A stretch of 64,000 bases of DNA from Trematomus loennbergii (Eukaryota > Chordata > Actinopteri > Perciformes > Nototheniidae): positions 222,001 through 286,000 of the forward strand of contig JAAOOA010000476.1 of assembly GCA_012861695.1 (NCBI GenBank), written 5' to 3'. Shown in pieces: positions 40,609 through 51,889 of this stretch. The translations under genes and the position numbers were made by a program. The notes beneath the pieces are model-generated. The model saw only the letters and a list, made by a program, of their open reading frames with translations, did not search any database and was not told the DNA's origin. Position 1 is the first letter of the stretch. The number at the start of each line of letters is the position of its first letter.

Positions 40609-41399
40609 GCTTGTGTGTTATGAAGGTTTTTCTGCATGTAAACGGTCTGCAGGGTCACAAACCCTCAAAGACCCTGTAGCGAGTAAAACTCTAACACAGA
40701 AAAGACCTGTCTATGCTGCCCCAGAACGCCTCGTTGGAGATTTTTTTTTTCCATTTTTTTCTTCCTGAGTATGGTGACGTAACACAGACCAAATGGACCA
40801 ATCCGCAGAGCTCCGCACACACACACACTCACTCAGCCTTATCTTTTCTCAGCCGCGGCTCCGCGGATCTCCGCACACACTCGCAGCCTGGCTGTGAGTG
40901 TGTGTGTGTGCTCAGGCGGAGTTCCGCGGTGTCTCGCTGTCTCGCAGACCCCACGCAGCAACCAGGAAACGACACCAGTAATCCAGCTCACACTGTCCGC
41001 TCCTCGAGCCTCAAAGGGCGGAGCAGCGAGCCCCGCAACGTCCCGCCAACACAGCACCCAGACCCCACGCAGCATTCTCATCCGTTTGTCATTACTGGTG
41101 TCATTTTCTGGTTGCTAACAAACGCCATTATAACACAAACACTGATGTTCCGCTGTAACGGTGGTGGACTCATCAGAACAGAGTGGGTGAGCTGACCAAT
41201 CAGAGCACAGTGGGCTCATAGGGAGGGGGGGCAGGAGCTCCAACAAGCCGTGTAGGACAGAGAGTGAATACACATACTATACAGAGATGCTGTATGAGAA
41301 ACGTGTGATTTTGGAACATTGAACAATGTAAATCTATTCTAGTAGACCTCAACAATGGAATTATGATCAGTAGAAATGGCCATGACATGGGACCTTTAA
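40609..41399 (+). mobile_element. R2 family MITE, left end lost
   Basis: CTTGTGTGTTATGAAGG onward matches 20515, and the right end CATGACATGGGACCTTTAA is intact. The first ~40 bp, including the left inverted repeat, are missing. It has extra interior GC-rich sequence compared with the other copies. Confidence 0.75.
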
Positions 41400-42668
41400 C
41401 GTCCAAGTTATAAAGCCATGGAATAAGTCAGATGAGCCTGTGTTGTAGTACAGATAGTGAGAGGACCAGAGTGAATGGGTAGGTCAACAGAATAAAACAA
41501 AATTAAAAGGAGGCTGCTGTTTGTTTCCAACTAAAGTGCTTTTACTTAGGCATGACAACTACATATACCCCCATCTCTACCATCTGTAAAGTTCCCTTTC
41601 CTTTACCATAGCAATATAACATCATAAAACTGATTTTATGGTGTGCATAAAAAATAAACTTGTTGTGGAGTAGCCAAAGAGCTGCACGCAACTCAAATAT
41701 ACCATTAAATGCCTCTTTGTTTCCTGTGTCTTATACCTAATTGCTGCAATGCATCATGTCCACTGTGTGTACAGTAGGTTCTCCTGTTGCATATTATACC
41801 TTCTTGCTACAAAACATATTCTCTTCTTATGGACGGACACGCATATTGTGTATTTACTGCCTGTAAGGTGTACGGAGGGAATTAGCAGCCACAGTACAGG
41901 GGAAGAGGTCTCTCCAAATTAAGAGCTTTTACTCTGAGAAGTGCTTTGTTTTGGGACTAAATTATTCTCTCTGACAGTGGGAAACATTTCTGCCAGGGTG
42001 GATTATATTTGATGTTTAGCTCCAGAGTTTCTTCCTGTCGGAGGTTTTCAGTGGGGGGGCTCCAAAGGGCAAGGGGGGGGGGGGGGTCAACAGGCCAAAG
42101 ACATCATTCAGGACAAATTTAGTGTCACAGAATGAACTGCAAGTGGGCACAGTTAACCTTAGGGGCTGCACACTGGGATCCATCTTTACCCATACAAGGA
42201 GCGCTGCTGATCCCTTGTCAAGACACACACAGCACCGAAACACACACTGCACCGAAACACACACACATTTTCCCTGCCTCTTGTCCCAGACTATCTTCAC
42301 CTCTCACCCCTCTTATCAGAAAATCACTGTTTCCACTTAGTCATTTCATTTTAAATGTGATCTTTTCTTTCTTTCCGTCTGCAGAGAATGAATCATGTGA
42401 GTTTTTTCACAGCTTCAACGTCACATCTTCCTCACAACGTTAGTCATCGTCTGCCTACAGCAGGTGTTGTCTGAGCCATTTGGAGCTTTGGAATTCATAA
42501 CGAGGATATGTAAAAGATGTGTTTTGGGCTATGGTTAAAAGGATGATGTTTGAAATATATTATTACACATATCTAGAACTGTTGAGCTTTTAAGTAAATA
42601 CATTTTCATAATGGGCTTCTTCTGTTTTAGAATCACTGATTCACGCTCAACCCGTAATGGAGTCTTTA
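41400..42668. other. Upstream flank, unclassified
   Basis: A G14 run at about 42073 and short ACACAC runs near 42225-42265. Nothing else supported. Confidence 0.35.
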
Positions 42669-43233
42669 AAGAGGCCCTATTATGCTTTTTGGGGTTATCC
42701 CTTACCTTAAGTGTGTTCTAAAGGTTTTTGTGCCTGTAAATGTTCTGCAAAGGCTGAAATCTCAAAGTTCCCTTCAGAAGGAGTTTCTCTTTCCCTGAAA
42801 CGCCTCCATTGGACTCCTTTGTTTACTCCTGGAACAAAGTGACATCACTATGTAACACTTGCACTTCTATTGGCTAGCGCTCCAACACATCGTACGTGAT
42901 AGGCTAAGGGGCGGGACATCTCTAAGCGGTTGCCCAATCACAACAGAGCTGGCCAGCTAACCAATCAGAGCAGACTGGGCTCTGGTTTCAGACAGAGGGT
43001 GAAAAGAGGTGCTGCAGCACAGGCAGTATGAGAAAAATAAAGAGCTTTTGAACATTAGAGCATGGAGACATGTCCCAGTAGACACTACATACTGATATAC
43101 ACCTGAACATCAGCAGGAGAGGACTCTTTAAAGTAGAGACACTACATACTGATATACACCTGAACATGAGCAGGAGAGGACTCTTTAAAGTAGAGACACT
43201 ACATACTGATATACACCTGAACATCAGCAGAAT
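42669..43233 (+). mobile_element. R1 family element, uninterrupted reference copy
   Basis: Head AAAGAGGCCCTATTATGC, then ATTGGCTAGCGCTCCAACAC, GTGATAGGCTAAGGGGCGGG, CAGACAGAGGGTGAAAAGAG and about 2.7 copies of the 57-bp unit. It is the least disturbed copy and serves to define the insertion points in the others. Confidence 0.8.
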
Positions 43234-43239
43234 AAAGCA

Positions 43240-43865
43240 GAAGATTAGCCACAACTGTATGGAAAATAAATGAAAGTGTGATCTGCTTGTAGCTAACACC
43301 TGTAGCTCCCTGTACATTCACACTATGTGACAAATGTTGTGGATTGACATGTGATTTTCTGCACTGCAGACCGGAATCACATGCTCTCTGTTCTCTAACC
43401 TACAGGGGCTGTAGCCTCACAAATACCACGAGTATTTATGGCCAGCCTGGGTGTCATGGCAACTGGGGGATTGTGTGTAAAAAAAAACGCAGAGGGGAAT
43501 GGAAAGGCCACACTACCCACATCCACTGATTGCACTGTGTTTGAAGGGGGATGCCAACTGACTGACTGACATACAAAGTGTTGTTGTGGTGGAAGAAGTA
43601 CTGTATGGATATTTTAGTTAAGGAAAAGTAGCAATACTTCATTGTAAAAATGCCCCACCACCAAACCACTAGAAGACCTTTATTGTCAAACAGATAAAGC
43701 CTCATGTTTGTCACCCATGATGAATACTGCCAACTCCCAATACTGCATACAACGGCTCAAAGTGTATATGCAAAACTGTTAAAAACACCGAACTGATGAC
43801 CTAATTTTCTTTGAAAGCCATTTTAAACACTCTGAAGTTACATTCCAGTGAAGGTATGTCGTATA
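43240..43865. other. Upstream flank, unclassified
   Basis: No gene. A short hAT-MITE-like scrap (GGAAGAAGTACT) lies near 43591. Confidence 0.35.
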
Positions 43866-43869
43866 ATAC

Positions 43870-45467
43870 AACTGCAGGCCTGTCATTATGAGACGAACAA
43901 GAGCACTGCAGTGTCTTGTGTGCAGGATATATTCAATTATCCCATGGAGTTGAATAACTATCGTCCTATCTCAAATCTTTCTGTGTTATCAAAGATTCTT
44001 GAGTCCCTTGTTTCTACTCAGCTAAAACTTTTTTTAAATTCACACAACATCCTTAACCCTATGCAATCTGGATTCAGATCAAAGCACAGTACTGTGACTG
44101 CCAGTCTGAAAGTCTTAGACGATATTAAGGCTGCTTTGGATAAGAAATCAGTTTGTGTTGCATTGTTTATTGACCTAGCCAAAGCATTTGACACTGTAGA
44201 TCACCACATTATGTCTAATGTTATGTTGGTGTCTCGTTTCGGTCACAATGCCATTTGCTGGTTTCAGAGTTATCTAACCGACCGTACTCAATGCGTCAGG
44301 TTGGGTAGTACTGTCTCTGACCCTGTCACCTTGGAGAAGGGAGTTCCACAGGGCTCTATTTGGGGCCCTTGCTCTTTTGTAAACAATATTTGTAATCAGA
44401 TGCAATTTTCTACCTATCATATGTATGCTGATGACACTATTGTATACTCATGTGCTCCTTCTCTGGATATGGCCGTTTCCAATTTAAAATCAGATTTTAT
44501 CACGCTGCAGCATGCGCTTCTTGATTCTAAACTGCTATTGAACAGTAAGAAAACCAAAGCAATGCTTTTTGCTCCCAAGTCAGCGTCCTCTTGCCTCTCC
44601 ATTGACACCCTTGATGGCGTTTCTGTTGAGTTTGTTGATACCTACAAATATCTGGGCTTTTGGTTGGACAGTAATCTGAACTTTAAACACCATATTGAAG
44701 TTTTAACAAAGAAATTGAAATTCACTCTTGGCTTCCTTTTCAGATTAAATGTTGTTTTTCAATTTCATCCCGTAAAAGGTTGGTCTCTGGCTTATTCCTG
44801 TCCCAGCTGGACTACGGTGATACCATTTATAGATTTGCCTGTCCCACTGTTTTGGCCAAACTTGACCCACTTTACCATGCTGCACTGCGTTATATATCAA
44901 ATGCACCCTATAGGACTCATCATTGCACACTGTATAGCCTAACTGGATGGTCCTCACTTACTATGCGTAGGATGCAGCACTGGTTTTTATTAATGTATAA
45001 AGCCATTTTAGGTAAGCTTCCACTCTACATATGTGTCAGATTTGCCCAGTTTGTGACTCTTACAACCTCAGATCCAGTGCCTGGATACGGTTCCAGGTTC
45101 CTGCTGTGCGGACTGAGGCTGGAAAAAGGAGTCTTTCTTATTATGGTCCTTGGTCTTGGAATGACCTTCAATCACGCCTTAAACTGAGGGCACTTGTCTC
45201 TATAGCATGTTTTAAATTGAAGTTGTCTGAAGTCCTCACCACCAGCTGCTCTTGCAGTAACAAGTAGTGTACTTTTTATGTCCTAATGTGCACAATGTAG
45301 TGACTGCTTTTTCGTCTTTTGTTTTCTTAGTTATGTTCTCTGTATTTTATATGTTTGTGTTATGTGTTATGTGTAACGTTGCTGCCTTCTTGGCCAGGTC
45401 AGCATTGAAAATGAGATTTTATCTCAATGTTTTTATCTGGTTAAATAAAGGTTAAATAAAAAAAAGA
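43870..45467 (+). mobile_element. Non-LTR retrotransposon (LINE), 5' truncated, with reverse transcriptase
   Basis: The long frame to 44942 carries NYRPISNLSVLSKILESLVS, the QSGFRSKHST block, FIDLAKAFDTVDH, GVPQGSIWGP and the catalytic YADDT, typical of LINE ORF2 of the Jockey/CR1/L2 group. The C-terminal part continues in other frames (LDYGDTIYRFAC near 44806; VRTEAGKRSLSYYGPWSWND near 45100), so there are at least two frameshifts. There is no endonuclease domain because the 5' end is missing. The 3' end TGGTTAAATAAAGGTTAAAT and an A-run are present. It is dead, and unlike the L2 ends elsewhere in the window in its 3' tail. Confidence 0.92.
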
Positions 45468-46919
45468 GGTTAGACCTGTCTGAGAGCTACTGAACGAACT
45501 CTATTCACATACCATGATGGCCTAAATGCATGCTGTTACCTACAGGTCACATATTATCCTCTTTTTCTATTTTGGGTTACTACGAGCACATGCTATCATC
45601 CTTTATGCAACAGGAAACTGTTTAAATCTACCAGTATTTCCCGCTGTCCAAAAAAACTCCATTTTAACTTTTGATTGCATTGCCAGGCTTGCGTTTATGT
45701 TTGCTGATTTCATTAATTTACAGTGCATCCAGTCAAAATATACAAGGTTTACGTTTGCTCTGTATATTGTGATGTTTTTATATAAAAGACCCAGTTTTGA
45801 ATACAGACTGTGTGCATTTCTACACGTACTGAGTGATTACATACATGCACATTATTCATATAGCAATTAGTTCTGATTTAGAATTGAAAAAAGACGTGAA
45901 AATCTCAATATATGTCTTTCAAGGCTTGTGAATTTCCATCTGGAGTTTGTACATTCTCCAGTCAAGTTTTCAGCTGTAAAAAAGTGCCTCGTTAAGTCTT
46001 TACTTCACATATTCACCGAACAGTCAAATAGAAATGCTACAGAAGTGTCATGTTACAAGACGGTACGACAAAGACACATTAAGAGAAATGCTAACAGTTG
46101 TCTTCTTCCTGTGATCAAAAAACGAATTGCTTCCAAGAGCTTGACACGAGGGTGTGTGGAAAACAAAATAAAGGAGCAGCTACTGGGATGAACACATCGC
46201 AAATAAATCAAACTGTTGGATCCAGTGCTTAATACTGATTATGCACAACACGGTTAAATTGAATTAAAAGGACAAATAAAAATATGTTACTGGTTTGCGT
46301 CTTAATAGAAAAATATAATTACTTTTGTCTTTCACTTTTAACTTAGTAGAGAATCACATAATTCAGTATTTTTAGCTAGTAGCTTTTATGTTTTGAAAGT
46401 GGCTAAATATATATATATATTTTGTATAATGACGGTGGGAAAACAGCATAAAAGCGATGGTAGTGATGAATCTGCAGATTTATCACCTGATCTGCAGCTC
46501 TTCCCGGCTTTACTGAGCTTTATAGCAGCCTCAGCTCGATGTTCAGTGTCAGGTCTTTAAATGTATTGTTTTGGTTTACTTTCATGGAGAGAATTTGGAC
46601 TACAGCAGGTTTTCACTGTAATCATCCTGCTCAACGGCAAACAGCAGCTAAAGAGACAGATATTACCCTCTGGAGTTAATAGAGAACAAACTCAAGGCAT
46701 TTATTAGTTTATGACATCATATGATAAACAGCATAAGCCTTACAAGCGTAAGACTGAGGGCCTTCCCAAAAAAGGTTTACTAGTATCTGGACAATTCCTT
46801 GATGCTAATGGATAATGATTATGTTATTTGAATCCATAGACTCTCAATAATTGAGCCAGGTAAACCTCATGATACTGTTTGACCTAACATACAACTACAT
46901 AAAATACTTAAAGTCTTAA
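45468..46919. other. Upstream flank, unclassified
   Basis: AT-rich. Frames at 45526-45870 and 45928-46191 show no family signature and no splice context. Confidence 0.35.
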
Positions 46920-47590
46920 GCTCCGTACACACCAAGCCGATTTTGGCCGTCGATGGATGTCAGGCCGACGATGAGCATCCTGTCGCCCTACTCAGATCGG
47001 TGTGTCCCGCACCGTCGTGTCTTTTCGGCCGTGCCGACACCTTTTTGGCCGAAAACCTACCGATTCTACATGTCGAATCGGTAGGCAATCGGCCAAAGGC
47101 TGTCGGTCAAAGAAATCACTCTGATTGGCTGTTCAGCTAGCGAATCAGTGCATGAGAAGCGAAACGGAAGTGAGGGAGCCAAACAAACTATTAAGAAGGC
47201 AAATCTGAGATTTCATTTAACTCCAGCTCTCGACACAGGTTCGGGAAAGCCCCATGAGCTTCTCGCTGTAGAGGAAAATGAAACGCACACGCTATTTGTT
47301 GTTTGTTTATATCACGCAGTCTGTTCTTCTTCTCTCGGTTATCACGCAGTCTGTCTTCCGGTTGTTGCCTCTTTTGAATGACGAATACACACTACCGCCG
47401 CCTGCTGGTAAGGAGAGTTATTGCCACTCACGCATGCGCAGTTCGTACGTGCTAATTGGCCGTCGGCTGAAGTCTTTGCGGTGTGTTCCAGTGCGACTGT
47501 TGGCCAAGACGCAGGAGACGTGAGGCGACGCAACAGTCGGGTCCGTCTGTGTCAGTTCTTTGGTATCAGCTTGGTGTGTCCCTACCTTTA
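46920..47590. mobile_element. Probable MITE with ACACACCAAGC ends
   Basis: GTACACACCAAGCCGATTTT at left and CAGCTTGGTGTGTCCCTAC at right are imperfect inverted repeats. The interior repeats GGCCGTCG/CGACGGCC-like blocks and is GC-rich compared with its flanks. No duplication or transposase found. Confidence 0.55.
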
Positions 47591-47599
47591 AACACGACA

Positions 47600-47832
47600 A
47601 ATGATGCTCCTTTTCAGGTTCATATTTGTAGCGTCTCTACTGTGAAGTGTCTCCATGCTTTTATGTTCAAAAAGCTCTTTATTTTTCTCATACTGCCTGT
47701 GCTGCAGCACCTCTTTTCACAGAAACTCCGTGGATTTTAGCCTTTGCAGACCATTTACATGCACTAAAACCTATTAAACAAACCACAAGAAAGGGAAAAC
47801 CCAAAAAACATAATAGGGCCTCTTTAAAACAG
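47600..47832 (-). mobile_element. R1 family element, short reverse copy
   Basis: GTCTCCATGCTTTTATGTTC, CTCATACTGCCTGTGCTGCA and the end CATAATAGGGCCTCTTTAAA are the reverse complement of the R1 head and body. The middle (CCAATCAC region) is deleted. Confidence 0.75.
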
Positions 47833-47834
47833 TT

Positions 47835-49755
47835 ATTGATTAAGGTGGAATAAACTGAGCTCTATTTAACTAAACTAAATATTCTTCTGATATCTATGTA
47901 ATATGTTTAACTTCCACTGAAACTAGGAAGGCCTGCTAGGAGTATTACCATTTGGTTTGACTTCTTAAATACTTTATATACCCTTTATTCATCTGGGGGA
48001 AACAAACACGACTGAAACACTCAGATGCTCTGTTGTAACATCCCCTTACAGTTGCTTGATGATAAGCGAACCCTATATCATCATGTCTTGGATTTCATCA
48101 AATCTGTTGCTTCTACAAACTGATTCATTCATTTTAGCATTAACTAGGCCCACAAAACTTCATCTATAATGTTTAATGACTCATAAACAGAGCTTTCACA
48201 TAATTTTCTGTGTGATTTATCAGCCTGTCAGTATTATTTATACCTGGAAGTAAAACACTGAGAAAAACGCTTTCAGTCACCTGCGAGGGGAGCTGCTATC
48301 CCAGAAGCTGCTGAGTCTTTAGTGACAGTAATGACTCAAAGATTCATGCACAAAACACCTCAATTATTTAGTTTACAGTGATTAACAGGGCTGTTGTTGA
48401 AATGTTGCTTTAAGGTAAAAGACACAGAAGATGCTTAATTTGTCTAACAGTGTATTTTCTTTTTGAAAAAGCTCCAAAACCAGGTGTTGCAAAACAAGTT
48501 TATTATCTTTTAATGAGGTCAGTGCGGAAATGATAAAAGGAATCGATTTGAGTGGGTCTGTGCATGCTCTTTCCTAATCACATAGATCAATGTTCAGACA
48601 GGCGATTGTTCACCTCTTAATCCATGTGATGAATAACTGTCTGATGGCAGGCGGATCATCATCATGAGGCTCCATCTTCATAGGACCTGCACTGACTCAC
48701 CAGCTTGCAATCACACACACGGATATACACTGTATCAAATGCGTATTCTCTTGTGGGACTGAAGAGAACGTGAGCTGCATATCACAGCGCTGCTAAATGA
48801 TCCTCTTCCCTTCACCCCTCTCTCTTCCTCCTCCCTGTATCCCCTCCTCTCTGTTGATTCTCTCTGTGCTCGCTTATTATCCTCGCAGTGGAGACTCAGG
48901 GCAGAGATCTCCTAATGTTTATCACCAACCAAGTGCACGCTGTCAGGGAATAAATAACCATCGCATTTGGTGATTGCTTGATGAGATGTAATTAGGCACG
49001 TTGACGGCAGATTAATCACGAGAAGTCAGACAAAGCATCGCTCTCAGTGAAAAGGGAGGGACATTAACGCGTGCAACATATACTCAAAAATCTTTTAATT
49101 ATAGTTCAATATAAAGTGGTAGCTGTGCAATTATAGCTAACGATAAATATATCTTACTCCCAGAACTAAGGGCAGCAAAAGATTAGAAATAATCTGAAAT
49201 AAAGATACACACTCTTGGTCTATTACTTTGGTTGGAAATGGTTTAATTAACGGCACTTGCTTCTGCAAAAATACTTCTTGTGACTCCCTAGCAAAGGTCA
49301 CCTTAATGCGGTTTATTTTTAGTTCATTACATTAGCCTTGCAAGAAAAAGGATCCTTTATTGATTTTTTTTTCCAGAAAAGACTGACCTGACCCTTCGAG
49401 GTGAATGGCACTGTCACTGGATACTAACTGATCCAAGTACAGTATAGATCTTATTCTTGTGTTGAGGTAAAGACATTTTGTTTTTGAATCCTTCTCCACC
49501 CAAACACACATCACATGCTATAACCCATAGCAGACAAGTTGTGATATGTATCACCTAAAACCCACATCACAAAGACTTATCAGCGAGTCTAGATACAGTA
49601 ACAAAGAGTGATTTAAAAAAGTTTATAGTGTGAAAAGGCGCGACATTTCAGGAAAGATGAGGGCGCTTTGAATGTACATTAGTCTAGCAATGTGTTCTTT
49701 TATTTCTACTCTGTTTCTTCTTGCACTATATTTATTGTTTAATGTCTTATATACA
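47835..49755. other. Upstream flank; candidate conserved non-coding stretch
   Basis: No gene or repeat family recognised. From about 48580 to 49030 the sequence is non-repetitive, with TAATTAG, GATTAATC and CCATCGCATTTGGTG, and a pyrimidine-rich tract at 48810-48860. It resembles vertebrate regulatory DNA, though a single sequence cannot show conservation. Confidence 0.25.
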
Positions 49756-49756
49756 T

Positions 49757-49860
49757 TTATGTTGCATTGTTGGAGGAGCCTGGGACTTCATATTTCCATT
49801 GCCATACTACACTGTAGCTACTGTGCACATGACATTAAAGCCTTTGAATCTTTGAAGTGA
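49757..49860 (+). mobile_element. Retroelement 3' end, second copy
   Basis: GTTGCATTGTTGGAGGAGCC, CACTGTAGCTACTG and GACATTAAAGCCTTTGAA match 6411-6515. Confidence 0.5.
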
Positions 49861-49997
49861 AATGTGTCAAATGAGAAGCAGCCGAAGTGGAGCAGAGCGA
49901 TCACACGTACAAAAACACAACATGAACATCGACGCAAAAGAGATCAAGACAGACATTTGACGACAGCAGGAGTAATCACAGAGAAAGTCTTCCTTAC

Positions 49998-50310
49998 CTC
50001 TGGCTATTCCTGCTGCCGCTGTAGTCCATGTAACATCCCTGTTTGCCGGATCAAAGGAGAGCAAAGCGATCAGGATGTGGAGGGGAGCTGGTGTCTGGTT
50101 CCCTGTGAGCAGCAGCAGCCAAACGTCCTCAAACAAACACTCGGCACGACAGCAGAGGCACTGGAGCCTCGGCTGCAACATCCCTCCCATCCACCCTGAA
50201 TTAATTAACCCTCCTCCCCTCCTCCTCCTCTTCCTCTCTGATTCTCTCTCCCTCTCTCTGCTTCCCCCTGTGTTCAGTTTCCTCTCGAGCCCTCTTCCTC
50301 CTTTCTGTGT
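49998..50310 (-). other. Candidate untranslated upstream exon on the dgkg strand
   Basis: The minus strand shows a good donor, CCAGAG then GTAAGGA, at 49998/49997, after a stretch of relatively unique, GA-rich, higher-GC sequence. It could be a non-coding first exon spliced to the candidate acceptor near 27633. The support is the splice motif, base composition and strand only. No promoter motif is convincing. Confidence 0.2.
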
Positions 50311-50538
50311 CACTGATCAACAGATGAGAGTCTCTTCCTCCTCCGTGTGCAGAGTTAAAGCTGTCTTTACTCTTTGTTTTTTTCTCGCAGTGAACAAAAG
50401 GAATCAGTGAACTGGAAAATTAACTAGATTCTTATTTTTTAGCTTTCAACGCTTTAACTCCCAGAGAACTGCAACTCTTACTTCTTTAAACACTGTATCC
50501 TTGGGTTTACAATCATTTGACAGGCTGTGGCCATGTTT

Positions 50539-51790
50539 AAAATGAGTGTAATACAATGTAATTACAGTGTAATATGGGTCTAATAAGTGTGTTATGGATT
50601 TATTAACAATGTATAGTAACATTGGTGTAACTTGGGTATAATATGGGTGTATTTTAATGTCTTAACATGGACGTAATAGGGGTTTAAATGTGGAAAATGG
50701 GTGTAATAACATTATTAATTGGGTATATTAGTGGTGTAATATGGGTTTTAGAACAGTGTAATATGGGTGTAATAACAGTGTAATATGGGTTTTAGAACAG
50801 TGTAATATGGGTTTTAGAACAGTGTAATATGGGTGTAATAACAGTGTAATATAGGTTTTAGAACAGTGTAATATGGGTGTAATAACAGTGTAATATGGGT
50901 TTTAGAACAGTGTAATATGGGTGTATAACAAGTGTAATATGGGTTTTTAGAACAGTGTAATATGGGTGTAATAACAGTGTAATATGGGTTTTAGAACAGT
51001 GTAATATGGGTGTAATAACAGTGTAATATAGGTTTTAGAACAGTGTAATATGGGTGTAATAACAGTGTAATATGGGTTTTAGAACAGTGTAATATGGGTG
51101 TAATAACAGTGTAATATGGGTTTTAGAACAGTGTAATATGGGTGTAATAACAGTGTAATATAGGTTTTAGAACAGTGTAATATGGGTGTAATAACAGTGT
51201 AATATGGGTTTTAGAACAGTGTAATATGGGTGTAATAACAGTGTAATATAGGTTTTAGAACAGTGTAATATGGGTGTAATAACAGTGTAATATGGGTTTT
51301 AGAACAGTGTAATATGGGTGTAATAACAGTGTAATATAGGTTTTAGAACAGTGTAATATGGGTGTAATAACAGTGTAATATGGGTTTTAGAACAGGTAAT
51401 ATGGGTGTAATAACAGTGTAATATGGGTTTTAGAACAGTGTAATATGGGTGTAATAACAGTGTAATATGGGTGTAATAACAGTGTAATATAGGTTTTAGA
51501 ACAGTGTAATATGGGTGTAATAACAGTGTAATATGGGTTTTAGAACAGTGTAATATGGGTGTAATAACAGTGTAATATGGGTTTTAGAACAGTGTAATAA
51601 CAGTGTAATATAGGTTTTAGAACAGTGTAATATGGGTGTAATAACAGTGTAATATGGGTGTAATAACAGTGTAATATGGGTTTTAGAACAGTGTAATATG
51701 GGTTTTAGAACAGTGTAATATGGGTTTTAGAACAGTGTATATGGGTTTTAGAACAGTGTAATATGGGTGTTACATGGGTTGTAATATGGG
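50539..51790. repeat. 22-bp minisatellite with alternating monomers
   Basis: Monomer A (GTGTAATATGGGTGTAATAA + CA) and monomer B (GTGTAATATGGGTTTTAGAA + CA) mostly alternate, giving a 44-bp higher-order unit. Some B monomers have ATAGG in place of ATGGG (51028, 51160, 51248, 51336), at spacings of 132, 88 and 88 bp. The edges are degenerate (50539-50740 and 51770-51890). Confidence 0.95.
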
Positions 51791-51889
51791 TCTAAGAACG
51801 GTCCTTTATAGTTGTAATATCAATGTAGCATGGGTGTATTACAGGTGTTAAAATGGTGTAACATGGACGTAATAATATATTATGTTTTA

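Noticed and set aside
43848..44942. 364-codon frame as a host protein gene
   Set aside because: It is LINE reverse transcriptase with YADDT and a LINE 3' end.
46943..47600. Overlapping small frames on both strands (46943-47600)
   Set aside because: They fall in a GC-rich MITE with inverted ends; no family resemblance.
49864..50410. 111-148 codon frames on both strands near 50 kb
   Set aside because: Low-complexity GA/CT-rich sequence with no recognisable domain; kept only as a weak candidate untranslated exon.
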